Below are positions 1 to 7,486 of a DNA stretch of 13,093 bases, piece after piece; the stretch's first letter is position 1, and each line of letters starts with the position of its first letter. Location of the stretch: contig DLKG01000077.1 of NCBI GenBank assembly GCA_002490315.1, positions 1-13,093 of the forward strand, read 5' to 3'. The notes under the pieces were generated by a model. It did not search any database. It was not told the origin of the DNA and was given only the letters and a program-made list of their open reading frames with translations. The translations under genes and the position numbers were made by a program. This DNA is from Prevotella sp. UBA7594. GTDB taxonomy: Bacteria; Bacteroidota; Bacteroidia; Bacteroidales; Bacteroidaceae.

Positions 1-31
1 TAAGGGTGGGAAACTTCAGATAATAATATAT

Positions 32-2944
32 ATGAAACTAAAACAACTATTTGTCTCCGCAGCCATTGCCCTCGGCCTCGGCTTCTCAGCCCAGGCGTCG
101 GCTTACGACTACGAGACTGTGAAGGGCGACCCGATGCAGACCCGCATCTACACGCTGCCCAACGGACTGAAAGTTTATCTCTCCGTCAACAAGGAGAAGC
201 CGCGCATCCAGACTTACATCGCCGTGCGCACAGGCTCACGTAACGACCCCGCCGAGACTACGGGTCTCGCACACTACCTTGAGCACCTTATGTTCAAAGG
301 CACTCACCAGTTTGGCACCGCCGACTACGCAAAGGAGAAGCCCTATCTCGACGACATTGAGCGTCGCTACGAGCACTACCGCACCGTCACCGACCCTGCC
401 ACGCGCAAAGTGCTCTACCACGAAATCGACTCCGTGTCGCAGATTGCAGCCAAGTACTTCATCCCCAACGAGTACGACAAGCTCATGGCGTCGATTGGCG
501 CCGAGGGCACCAATGCCTACACCTCTAACGACGTGACGTGCTACGTGGAGGACATTCCGTCGAACGAGGTGGACAAATGGGCACGCATCCAGGCCGACCG
601 CTTCCAGAACATGGTGATACGCGGTTTCCACACGGAGCTGGAGGCTGTCTACGAGGAGTACAACATCCACCTCACAAGCGACATCGACAAGGAACTCGCC
701 GCTCTCAACAAGAAGCTCTTCCCCACTCATCCCTACGGCACGCAGACCACCATCGGCACACAGGAACACTTGAAGAACCCGTCTATCACGAACATCAAGA
801 ACTACTTCCACAAGTATTACGTGCCTAACAACGTCGCCATCTGCATGGCGGGCGACTTCGACCCCGACAAGGTCATCGCCACCATCGACCACTACTTCGG
901 CTCATGGAAAAAGAGCGAGAATCTCTCCTATCCGCAGTTTGCGCCCGTGAAGGAGCTGACGGCTGTAGCCGACACTACGGTAATCGGACAGGAGGCGGAG
1001 AACGTGCTGCTCGGATGGAAGATGGACGGAGCCGCAACACTGCAGAACGACACGCTCAACGTCATCTCATACATGCTGCAGAACGGCAAGGCAGGACTCA
1101 TCGACCTCGACCTGACGCAGGCAATGAAGTGTCTCGCGGCTCAGTCGGGCAACCTCGACATGCGCGACTACTCGGAGTTCATCCTCCTCGCACAGCCTAA
1201 GGATGGACAGACACTCGACGAGGTGAAGGCGCTGCTGCTCGGCGAAATCGACAAGCTCAAGCGCGGCGACTTCAGCGACAATCTGCTGCCGTCGGTGAAG
1301 AACAATCTCAAGCTCGACTTCCTGCGCTCGCTCGACTCCAACCAAAGCCGTGCCAACGCCTTCGTCAACTCCTTCATCAACGGACGCTCATGGCAGACGG
1401 AGGTGGAGAAGTTCGACCGCATCGACCGTATGACCAAGGAGGAAATCGTCGACTTCGCACGCCGCCACTTCGGCGACAACTATGCCTGCATCTACAAGCG
1501 CATGGGCGAGGACACAACGCAGAAGAAGATTGACAAGCCTGCCATCACTGCCATACCGTCCAACCGCGACATGCAGAGTGCCTTCGTGAAGGAGATAAAG
1601 GAGTCGAAGGTGGAGCCTATACAGCCCGTGTTCCTCGACTTCAAGAAGGACTTCACACAGTCGAAGACGAAGAAGGGACTGCCCGTCTACTACATCCAGA
1701 ACAAGCAGAACGAGCTCTTCACGCTCTACTACCGCTTCGACTTCGGCGAGGAGAGCAACAAATGGCTGCCCTACGCCAACGACTTCATCTCTTCTTATCT
1801 CGGCACCGACAAGCTCTCGGCTGCTGAGGTGAAGCAGCGCTTCTACGAACTGGGATGCGACTACGGCATGAACTCAGGCGACGATGCCTCATACATCATG
1901 CTCAGCGGCTTGGGAGAGAACATGACGGAAGCCATGAAACTAATGGAGGACGTGCTCAACCATGCAAAGGCAGACAAGGACGCCTACGCCAAATATGTTG
2001 ACATCGTGCTCAAGAGCCGCAAGGACGAGAAACTCGACCAGAGGGCGAACTTCAATGCCCTGCGCCGCTATGGCATGTGCGGCGAGTACAACTCGCAGCT
2101 CAACATTCCTGACAGCACCGAGCTGGTGGAGATGGATCCGCAGAAGCTCGTCGACATGATTGCATCGCTGAAGAACTACAAGCACAGCGTCATCTATTAC
2201 GGTCCGCTTCAGCTGAAGCAGCTCATTGCCACTGTCGACAAGAACCACAGCCTGGCAAAGACGCTCGCCGACGCACCAAAGGGACGCCCCTACACAAGAG
2301 AGTTGACTCCGAAGAACGAGATTTTGCTCGCGCCATACAACGCCAAGAATATCTACATGATTCAGTACCACAACGAAAACCAGCCTTGGAATCCAGAAGA
2401 CGAGGCTAAGATCGAACTGTTCAACGAGTACTTCGGCGGCGGCATGAACGGCGTGGTGTTCCAGGAGCTCCGCGAGAGCCGCGGTCTTGCCTACAGCGCA
2501 TGGGCAGACTACTCTACGCCCGACCGCAAGCAAGACTACAACTTCGCCATGACCTACATCATCTCGCAGAACGACAAGATGATGGACTGCATACGCGTGT
2601 TCAACAATATCATCGACAGCATACCGCAGTCGGAGGGTGCCTTCGAGCTTGCCAAGCAGGCAACAATGAAGCGCATCGCCTCGCAGCGCATCACCAAGAC
2701 CGGCATCATCTTCTCTTATCTCGGAGCGAAGGAGCTCGGCATCGACTACGATCTGCGCAGCAAGGTCTACGCCGCACTGCCACAGCTGACGCTTGCGGAC
2801 ATCGTGAAGTTTGAGCACGACAACATGGCACGCAAGCCGTGGCGCTACATCATCCTCGGCGACGAGAAAAACCTCGACATGAAATCGCTCGAGAAAATAG
2901 CACCAATCAAGCGCGTGACAACAAAACAAATCTTCGGATACTAA
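32..2944 (+). CDS. M16 family zinc peptidase (pitrilysin/insulinase type), exported
   Basis: Predicted zinc metallopeptidase of 970 residues, the two-half M16 architecture common in Bacteroidetes. Residues 1-24 form a Sec signal peptide (positive start, hydrophobic core, AQASA before YDYE), so it probably acts in the periplasm or at the outer membrane. The inverted zinc motif HYLEH lies at 81-85 (H81 and H85 ligands, E84 catalytic base). The third ligand is most likely E209 in the ELEAVYEEYN segment, by eye alignment with the RE of processing peptidases. That places it about 124 residues after H85 instead of about 76, so a charged insert of roughly 45-50 residues (about 95-145) sits between them. 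The second half carries the usual inactive-domain signature around 802-822 (FGGG, then LRESRGLAYS) and no second HxxEH. The start is the first ATG after an AT-rich leader at 1-31 and gives a clean signal peptide. The substrate cannot be read from the sequence. The gene is convergent with the DUF308 gene. Confidence 0.95.
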   Translation: MKLKQLFVSAAIALGLGFSAQASAYDYETVKGDPMQTRIYTLPNGLKVYLSVNKEKPRIQTYIAVRTGSRNDPAETTGLAHYLEHLMFKGTHQFGTADYAKEKPYLDDIERRYEHYRTVTDPATRKVLYHEIDSVSQIAAKYFIPNEYDKLMASIGAEGTNAYTSNDVTCYVEDIPSNEVDKWARIQADRFQNMVIRGFHTELEAVYEEYNIHLTSDIDKELAALNKKLFPTHPYGTQTTIGTQEHLKNPSITNIKNYFHKYYVPNNVAICMAGDFDPDKVIATIDHYFGSWKKSENLSYPQFAPVKELTAVADTTVIGQEAENVLLGWKMDGAATLQNDTLNVISYMLQNGKAGLIDLDLTQAMKCLAAQSGNLDMRDYSEFILLAQPKDGQTLDEVKALLLGEIDKLKRGDFSDNLLPSVKNNLKLDFLRSLDSNQSRANAFVNSFINGRSWQTEVEKFDRIDRMTKEEIVDFARRHFGDNYACIYKRMGEDTTQKKIDKPAITAIPSNRDMQSAFVKEIKESKVEPIQPVFLDFKKDFTQSKTKKGLPVYYIQNKQNELFTLYYRFDFGEESNKWLPYANDFISSYLGTDKLSAAEVKQRFYELGCDYGMNSGDDASYIMLSGLGENMTEAMKLMEDVLNHAKADKDAYAKYVDIVLKSRKDEKLDQRANFNALRRYGMCGEYNSQLNIPDSTELVEMDPQKLVDMIASLKNYKHSVIYYGPLQLKQLIATVDKNHSLAKTLADAPKGRPYTRELTPKNEILLAPYNAKNIYMIQYHNENQPWNPEDEAKIELFNEYFGGGMNGVVFQELRESRGLAYSAWADYSTPDRKQDYNFAMTYIISQNDKMMDCIRVFNNIIDSIPQSEGAFELAKQATMKRIASQRITKTGIIFSYLGAKELGIDYDLRSKVYAALPQLTLADIVKFEHDNMARKPWRYIILGDEKNLDMKSLEKIAPIKRVTTKQIFGY

Positions 2945-2950
2945 AAAAAT

Positions 2951-3044
2951 AACTGGGAGAGGGGGCGCCCTCGCCCCCGACTAACTGGGAGAAAAAGCGC
3001 CCTCGCCCCGACTAACTGGGAGAGGGGGCGCCCTCGCCCCCGAC
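2951..3044. repeat. Three tandem copies of a 31-32 bp GC-rich palindromic unit
   Basis: Copies lie at 2951-2982, 2983-3013 and 3014-3044. Each begins AACTGGGAGA, continues with a G-run, GCGCCCTCG and a C-run, and ends in GAC. Within a unit GGGGGCG can pair with CGCCCCC across a four-base CCCT loop. Copy 2 differs by a four-base GGGG to AAAA change at 2992-2995 and by one C fewer near the end. A fourth copy is present in inverted orientation at 3086-3117. The form recalls REP-like intergenic palindromes of Bacteroidales genomes, but I cannot confirm the family from one locus. Confidence 0.9.
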
Positions 3045-3055
3045 ATATAAGAGAA

Positions 3056-3088
3056 TATTCCATTATCGTTAGGATTATTCCATTATCG
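3056..3088. repeat. Pair of 13 bp direct repeats (TATTCCATTATCG) inside the terminator loop
   Basis: TATTCCATTATCG occurs at 3056-3068 and again at 3076-3088, a 20 bp period. The second copy runs into the inverted GC-rich repeat arm. The segment is AT-rich, unlike the GC-rich units on both sides. It may be a duplication footprint or part of a composite repeat unit. No protein-coding or regulatory function is evident. Confidence 0.8.
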
Positions 3089-3142
3089 GTGGCGAGGGCG
3101 TCCCCTCTCCCAGTTATTTTTTCACAAGAAAACCTCTCTATT

Positions 3143-3754
3143 CTATTTCTCCACTTCAGCCACTTCCGACTGATGGCGTCGTTCCATGGCTTTCCGCATC
3201 TGATAGATTTTCACGGAGTTGACAATTTCCACAACGCCGTACACCATCATTGCCCAACCGATGACAAACAGCGGGGCAGTAGCTATCGACGACGGCGACA
3301 CGACAGCAACGATGCCAATGAGAAGTGTCAGCGTAGGCATTATCCAAAAATAGAAGCCTATGCGTGCCACACGCGACACGTTGATTAAACTCGCGAACTG
3401 ACTTGCGGAGCCAAGAATGAGTATGGCTGCAAGGACATACATCAAGCTGTCGATGAACGTGCCGGGCATCAAGGCAAGTACAAGACCGAGCACCAGACTT
3501 CCAACACCCACTATCGGGAACGTGGGACGGAGCGGTTTGAGGCGGTTGCCCTGCGCGTCGAATATCTCTATGTCGCTGTCTTTACGTCCACGGGCAACGA
3601 AATACGTGACGCAGGAGAACACTCCCGACACGAAAAACATTACGCCCGTCAACACTGTTATCCAAGTCATGGTCTGCTCGCGGTATTTCACGAGCAGCGC
3701 TCCCACGACAACCGCGCACAAGGCGCGGAATAAAGAACTCTGAAGTATTTTCAT
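3143..3754 (-). CDS. DUF308/HdeD-like six-helix inner-membrane protein
   Basis: Small integral membrane protein of 203 residues. Six hydrophobic segments are visible at about 8-23, 30-53, 79-97, 102-122, 132-152 and 157-178. A polar loop between helices 2 and 3 (about 55-75, RGRKDSDIEIFDAQGN) and a basic then acidic C-terminal tail complete it. The repeated paired-helix pattern and the glycine/serine-rich helices fit the DUF308 (HdeD-like) family. E. coli HdeD is linked to acid resistance, but that role should not be carried over here. The start chosen is the ATG at 3754, giving MKILQSSLFRALC. An upstream in-frame extension to a TTG at 3808 would overlap dnaX and add a charged, non-family stretch. 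The gene lies 25 bp after the dnaX stop on the same strand, so it is probably co-transcribed with dnaX. The family call is by hydrophobicity and length. Confidence 0.8.
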   Translation of the reverse strand: MKILQSSLFRALCAVVVGALLVKYREQTMTWITVLTGVMFFVSGVFSCVTYFVARGRKDSDIEIFDAQGNRLKPLRPTFPIVGVGSLVLGLVLALMPGTFIDSLMYVLAAILILGSASQFASLINVSRVARIGFYFWIMPTLTLLIGIVAVVSPSSIATAPLFVIGWAMMVYGVVEIVNSVKIYQMRKAMERRHQSEVAEVEK

Positions 3755-3779
3755 TTTCTTTCTACATTTTTTATTATCT

Positions 3780-5597
3780 TCAGACCATTTCCAATCCAAG
3801 CGCATCAACGAAGTCTTTCACTTCCTTCTGCTGCATCAGCTCGTCGAAGGCCTCCTTCTTCGTCTTGCGGCGGCTTATCTCGTCGGCCTCGGCAAGGCGG
3901 AGAGAAATGTCAACGCCGCCGTTGTGGAGAGCCTTGGCAAGAGTGACGCGGATGCGGCCTCTTATCTCGTTCACCTGATCGAGCAGCATCTTGTTGTCGA
4001 CGACTATCTCTATGCGCGGGAAGTCGGCTATGCGCGGCGTCATGTTCTTCATGCGCGCCGCCAGACCAACCATCTTCTGCGGCATACGGTTGCACATCGA
4101 CAGCCATTGCAACTCAAGGAACTCCTGCGTGAACACTTCGTTCTCCTCTTTGTTCTGCACCTCCGCCTCCTTGTGTTCCTCGGTCGGCTGCTTGCGCTGA
4201 AGGCTTTGGAAGGTGATGCCGATGCCGGAGAGCTTCAGGCGTGGCCCCTTTGCTGCGACATTCTCACCACTGCCTGCGGAGGCTGCCATGCCAACGCCGT
4301 TGCCTGCAGAGGCAGAAGCAGACGGCACGGAGTCTGTCGCGGCAGACTGCTGGGGCTGGTTTACATCAGATTGTTGATGGGCGGCTATCGCCGCACTGCC
4401 CGGAGCCGCCACCTGCGGAGCCGCTTTAGTCCGGGCGAAGTCAATAAGCTTGAACAGGGTTTTCAACTGCTTGGGCTTGCGCCCCGAACTGTCGGCATCA
4501 TCGGGCTGCGTCAGCTGCGCCACCTGAATGAGCGTCAGCTCCACAAGCAGGCGCTTGTTGCTGCTCTCACGATAGCTCAGATCGCACTGGTTGAGAATCT
4601 TCAATGCCTTATAGAGCACCTGCGTCGGACAACGCTGCGCCTGCTCCTTGTACTTCTCGCGCTGCTGTCCGCTCACCTCAAGCAGGCTCACCGTCTTCTC
4701 ATCCTTCGCCATGAGCACGTTGCGCACGTGCGACGCCAAGCCATTGATAAGGTTGCCGCCGTCGAAGCCTTTCTCTATGACGGAGTTGAGGAGCAGCATG
4801 ATGTCGCTCACCTTGTTGTCGAGCGCAAGGTCGACGATGCGGAAGTAGTTGTCGACGTCGAGCTCGTTGAGGTCCTCAATGACCTTCGCGTAGGTGATGT
4901 TGCCCTGACAGAAGCTGGCAGTCTGGTCGAAGATGGAGAGAGCGTCGCGCATTCCGCCGTCTGCCTTCTCGGCAATGAGCGCAAGCGCCTCCTCCTCGTA
5001 GGTGATGCCTTCCTTGGCAGCCACGTTCTTGAGGTGGGCGATGGTGTTCTCCACTGTCATGCGCTCGAAGTCGTATATCTGACAACGCGAGAGGATAGTG
5101 GGCAAAATCTTGTGCTTCTCCGTTGTGGCAAGGATGAAGACGACGTGTGCCGGCGGCTCCTCGAGAGTCTTGAGGAAGGCGTTGAAGGCTGCCTGCGAGA
5201 GCATGTGTACCTCGTCGATGATGAAAACCTTGTACTTGCCCACCTGCGGCGGAATACGTGTCTGCTCCATGAGCGACTTGATGTGCTCCACGGAGTTGTT
5301 GCTCGCGGCGTCGAGTTCGAAGATGTTGTACGACCGTCCCTCGTTGAAAGCACGGCAACTCTCACATTCTCCACACGCCTCACCGTCGGCGGTGGGGTGC
5401 AGGCAGTTGATGGCCTTGGCGAAAATGCGGGCACACGTAGTCTTGCCGACTCCGCGCGGACCGCAAAAGAGATAGGCATGTGCAAGCTTTCCGCTCTTCA
5501 CGGCATTCTTCAGTGTCGTGGTGAGAGCTGTTTGTCCCACCACGGAGTCGAACGTCATCGGGCGGTACTTGCGTGCCGATACTATATATTCTCCCAT
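3780..5597 (-). CDS. dnaX: DNA polymerase III subunit gamma/tau (clamp loader ATPase)
   Basis: AAA+ subunit of the replicative clamp loader, 605 residues, cytoplasmic. It opens with the typical RKYRPMTFDSVVGQ. Next come Walker A GPRGVGKT at 46-53, a zinc module with four cysteines (C65, C75, C78, C81), Walker B IIDEVHML at 126-133, sensor 1 LATTE at 156-160 and the SRC arginine-finger motif at 170-172. After the lid and collar domains (to about 370) comes a low-complexity Ala/Gln/Ser linker at about 390-450. The C-terminal domain of about 150 residues follows, as expected for a tau-type product. I see no A-rich slippery sequence like that used in E. coli dnaX to make gamma, so gamma may not be made by that route here. 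The ATG at 5597 gives the canonical N-terminus. The gene has its own promoter candidate upstream and leads into the DUF308 gene. Confidence 0.97.
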   Translation of the reverse strand: MGEYIVSARKYRPMTFDSVVGQTALTTTLKNAVKSGKLAHAYLFCGPRGVGKTTCARIFAKAINCLHPTADGEACGECESCRAFNEGRSYNIFELDAASNNSVEHIKSLMEQTRIPPQVGKYKVFIIDEVHMLSQAAFNAFLKTLEEPPAHVVFILATTEKHKILPTILSRCQIYDFERMTVENTIAHLKNVAAKEGITYEEEALALIAEKADGGMRDALSIFDQTASFCQGNITYAKVIEDLNELDVDNYFRIVDLALDNKVSDIMLLLNSVIEKGFDGGNLINGLASHVRNVLMAKDEKTVSLLEVSGQQREKYKEQAQRCPTQVLYKALKILNQCDLSYRESSNKRLLVELTLIQVAQLTQPDDADSSGRKPKQLKTLFKLIDFARTKAAPQVAAPGSAAIAAHQQSDVNQPQQSAATDSVPSASASAGNGVGMAASAGSGENVAAKGPRLKLSGIGITFQSLQRKQPTEEHKEAEVQNKEENEVFTQEFLELQWLSMCNRMPQKMVGLAARMKNMTPRIADFPRIEIVVDNKMLLDQVNEIRGRIRVTLAKALHNGGVDISLRLAEADEISRRKTKKEAFDELMQQKEVKDFVDALGLEMV

Positions 5598-5632
5598 ATC
5601 GTGACTGTTTTATTTCTGCTTAAGTTATTCCA

Positions 5633-5640
5633 CAAAGTTA
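5633..5640 (-). promoter_or_regulatory. Candidate Bacteroidetes -7 promoter box for dnaX
   Basis: Read on the minus strand this is TAACTTTG, an exact match to the TAnnTTTG -7 consensus of the Bacteroidetes primary sigma factor. It lies 35 bp upstream of the dnaX ATG and downstream of the hairpin terminator of the preceding operon, which is where a dnaX promoter is needed. The -33 element is poor: only GTTATTCAG is seen at about the right distance. Confidence 0.5.
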
Positions 5641-5684
5641 CGATTATTATTCTGAATAACGGATGCTGTAGGGATAAAAGTTGA

Positions 5685-5746
5685 CGAAAAAAATCTCCCA
5701 CAGACGTTGCAGCACACATTAATATATACGCAACTCCGTGGGAGAT
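5685..5746 (-). terminator. Rho-independent terminator of the four-gene envelope operon
   Basis: ATCTCCCAC at 5693-5701 pairs perfectly with GTGGGAGAT at 5738-5746. An inner stem GTTGC (5706-5710) with GCAAC (5730-5734) extends it beyond a small internal loop, leaving a 19-base AT-rich loop. On the minus strand the outer stem is followed by seven T residues at 5692-5686, a classical intrinsic terminator. It lies 32 bp past the TPR gene stop and separates that operon from dnaX. Read on the plus strand the stem is followed by only four A residues, so it works in one direction. Confidence 0.85.
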
Positions 5747-5777
5747 AAAATAATCAATTTACAATGTTAGTAAGACG

Positions 5778-7415
5778 TCAGACCTTTATCTTGTAAAGAA
5801 TAAAGATATTCTTCTTTATTTGCTCATTGTCGGGATTCAACTCATGAAGACGCAACCAATATGGTTTTGCCGTTGCTTTGTTTTTATCCAAATAGTACAA
5901 TGCCAAATACTGACAAGCATAGCTTTCAAATGCCTTCATGGATTCACCCTTTGCCTTAGCCAAGGCATAGAGCTTCTTTGCAGGTTCAAGAGCAAGTCCT
6001 GCCTTTTTGTCTGTATCAAGGAATTCTTCAGCCAATCTCAACTGTGCTGAATAGCCATAATGTGCATATTCAGGGAACTTATCAGCACCTTTCCCATACA
6101 TGTCAAATGCTTTCCTGTAGGCAGCAATCTGTTCGTTTCCGACAGACTCCTCAGCCTTATCCTCAAACAGCTTGGCATAGTTCTGCAAATGGTAATACTG
6201 CAATGTACCCTTTTGCTCAAGTGCCTTCAGATATTGATCGAACATCTCCTCTGCCTTGTCGTACTCTCCCAAGTCCTTGTAGGCATTGCTTATGACACCC
6301 ATAGTTGCTGCTACAACATCATCTTTGACAGTCGGGCTTTCAAGCAACTTCTTGAGTTCGTCAATACCATCATTTGTCTTGTTCTTATAGACAAGAGCCT
6401 TTCCGTATCTAAAATGATCCAAATCGCTTATCATCGTGTCCTTTGTAGCCATCAGATGCTCGCTGTAATCCAATGCTCTTGAAGAAAACAAGTTCTTGTA
6501 TTCATACAGAACATCTCCCTTTTGGTTGCGAACAAGTTCATAAGCCTTGATGGCATAGTCGGCACCATTGGAAAGAAGATAATAATCGGAAGGATATCTC
6601 TGCAAGCCTGAATCACACACGTTTATGATACGCTTATAGTGATTGAGCTTGGTGTTGCCGTCCGCACCGTCAACAAATGTGTACACCATTCGGGCAAGAG
6701 AAGCATAGTCGTCAGATATCAGCGAATCCTTATTGGCCTTTTCATACATTTGAATGCCTTCCTTTACTTCATTCGTTGTAATGGCATAGTTGGCATACAG
6801 ACGTGCGTATTCACGTTCGTAAGGATAATCGGGCATAGCTTCCTTAGCCTTTTTGAGAATATCTTCAATCACTCCACGGCGTCTTTTCACCTCAGCAATC
6901 TCGCCGGGATCCTCGAATTCCATCGCTAACTTTGCCAACTTGTCAAGACCTTTTTCATTGAAGGCGATGTAGCTACGGTACACCCGCAAGTCGGTAGGCG
7001 CCATCTCAAGGGCTTTCTTGTACCAGTTGACGGCGGTAGCCGTGTCTTCAGCCCACTTGTAGATGTCAGCCCTAAGCGTATAGGCTGGTCCGTAATGAGG
7101 GTCTATGGCTATTGCCTTGTCGATATATTTTTGCGCATACGTAGTGTCGCTGACGCCCGACTTTGTCCAGAAGGCGTTAGCGGCACCGACATACACTTCC
7201 GGACACTTCTTGTTCTTGCCCTGCTGCGCCTCGCATATCTGCGACACAACGGGCTCCACGTCCTTGAGGGTGTGGGTAACGATTTTCTCGATGCCCTTTA
7301 TGGCGGCGTTGACATCCGTGGCGTCGGTTATCTTACGTGCCTTCTGTGCCGTCACCGTAGCTCCTGCGAGGAAGGCTCCTGCGAGGAAGGCGTAAGTTCT
7401 AAAGTTTTTAGTCAT
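5778..7415 (-). CDS. Exported TPR-repeat protein
   Basis: Predicted periplasmic protein of 545 residues, last gene of the four-gene run. Residues 1-24 are a signal peptide (MTKNFRTYAF, then a hydrophobic core, cleavage near TAQ-KARK) with no lipobox cysteine. The mature part is helical with TPR-type pairs, clearest at about 73-107 (ends KAIAIDPHYGP), 109-141 (AYTLRADIYKWAEDTATAV, KKALEMAPTD) and 368-400 (ISNAYKDLGEYDKAEEMF). Weaker repeats fill the middle and end. Such proteins are usually scaffolds for protein-protein contacts. The start is the ATG at 7415. An extension to 7490 is in frame but would overlap the preceding stop and put a non-signal leader ahead of the signal peptide. The gap to the upstream gene is 71 bp. 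The first 155 or so codons are about 57-60% GC, the rest about 40-48%, a clear internal composition break. The specific partner is unknown. Confidence 0.85.
   Translation of the reverse strand: MTKNFRTYAFLAGAFLAGATVTAQKARKITDATDVNAAIKGIEKIVTHTLKDVEPVVSQICEAQQGKNKKCPEVYVGAANAFWTKSGVSDTTYAQKYIDKAIAIDPHYGPAYTLRADIYKWAEDTATAVNWYKKALEMAPTDLRVYRSYIAFNEKGLDKLAKLAMEFEDPGEIAEVKRRRGVIEDILKKAKEAMPDYPYEREYARLYANYAITTNEVKEGIQMYEKANKDSLISDDYASLARMVYTFVDGADGNTKLNHYKRIINVCDSGLQRYPSDYYLLSNGADYAIKAYELVRNQKGDVLYEYKNLFSSRALDYSEHLMATKDTMISDLDHFRYGKALVYKNKTNDGIDELKKLLESPTVKDDVVAATMGVISNAYKDLGEYDKAEEMFDQYLKALEQKGTLQYYHLQNYAKLFEDKAEESVGNEQIAAYRKAFDMYGKGADKFPEYAHYGYSAQLRLAEEFLDTDKKAGLALEPAKKLYALAKAKGESMKAFESYACQYLALYYLDKNKATAKPYWLRLHELNPDNEQIKKNIFILYKIKV
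7360..7389 (-). repeat. 15 bp perfect tandem duplication inside a signal-peptide coding region
   Basis: The plus-strand unit GCTCCTGCGAGGAAG occurs twice, at 7360-7374 and 7375-7389, with no mismatch. It is in frame and encodes the duplicated pentapeptide FLAGA within the hydrophobic core of the TPR protein's signal peptide (residues 10-19). Gain or loss of a unit would change core length by five residues and keep the reading frame. Confidence 0.9.
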
Positions 7416-7486
7416 AATCGCTAAGATTTTTACTATATATATGTTAGAGTTTTTGTGCTTCACTGTTGTTGTAGGCACTTCACGCA

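Larger units (their letters stand above)
2944..3122. terminator. Bidirectional terminator made of long inverted repeats between convergent genes
   Basis: The arm at 2944-2980 and the arm at 3086-3122 are 37 bp inverted copies with two mismatches. Each arm ends outward in an A/T run. On the plus strand the right arm can also pair with the nearest forward copy (3014-3044) and is followed directly by TTATTTTTT, giving a GC-rich stem with a U-tract for the M16 transcript. On the minus strand the left arm is followed by seven T residues (2949-2943), serving the dnaX-DUF308 transcript. The M16 stop codon shares its last A with the A-run. That this terminates transcription in both directions is inferred from the structure. 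Confidence 0.75.

Noticed and set aside
1940..2929. A 329-codon open frame on the minus strand, antisense to the M16 gene
   Set aside because: Val/Leu/His-rich translation with no signal or motif, fully inside a gene with clear family motifs.
3755..3808. Upstream in-frame start for the DUF308 protein (TTG at 3808 or ATG at 3805)
   Set aside because: It would overlap the end of dnaX and add a charged stretch before the first helix. The ATG at 3754 is a better start.
3780..5597. Programmed frameshift in dnaX to make a short gamma subunit
   Set aside because: I searched the linker and C-terminal region for an A-rich slippery heptamer followed by a stem and found none. Other mechanisms cannot be excluded from sequence.
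3924..5684. A 586-codon open frame on the plus strand, antisense to dnaX
   Set aside because: It lies almost wholly over dnaX, whose motifs are complete. The translation is Leu/Val/Arg/His-rich with no domain pattern, typical of the antisense frame of a GC-rich gene.
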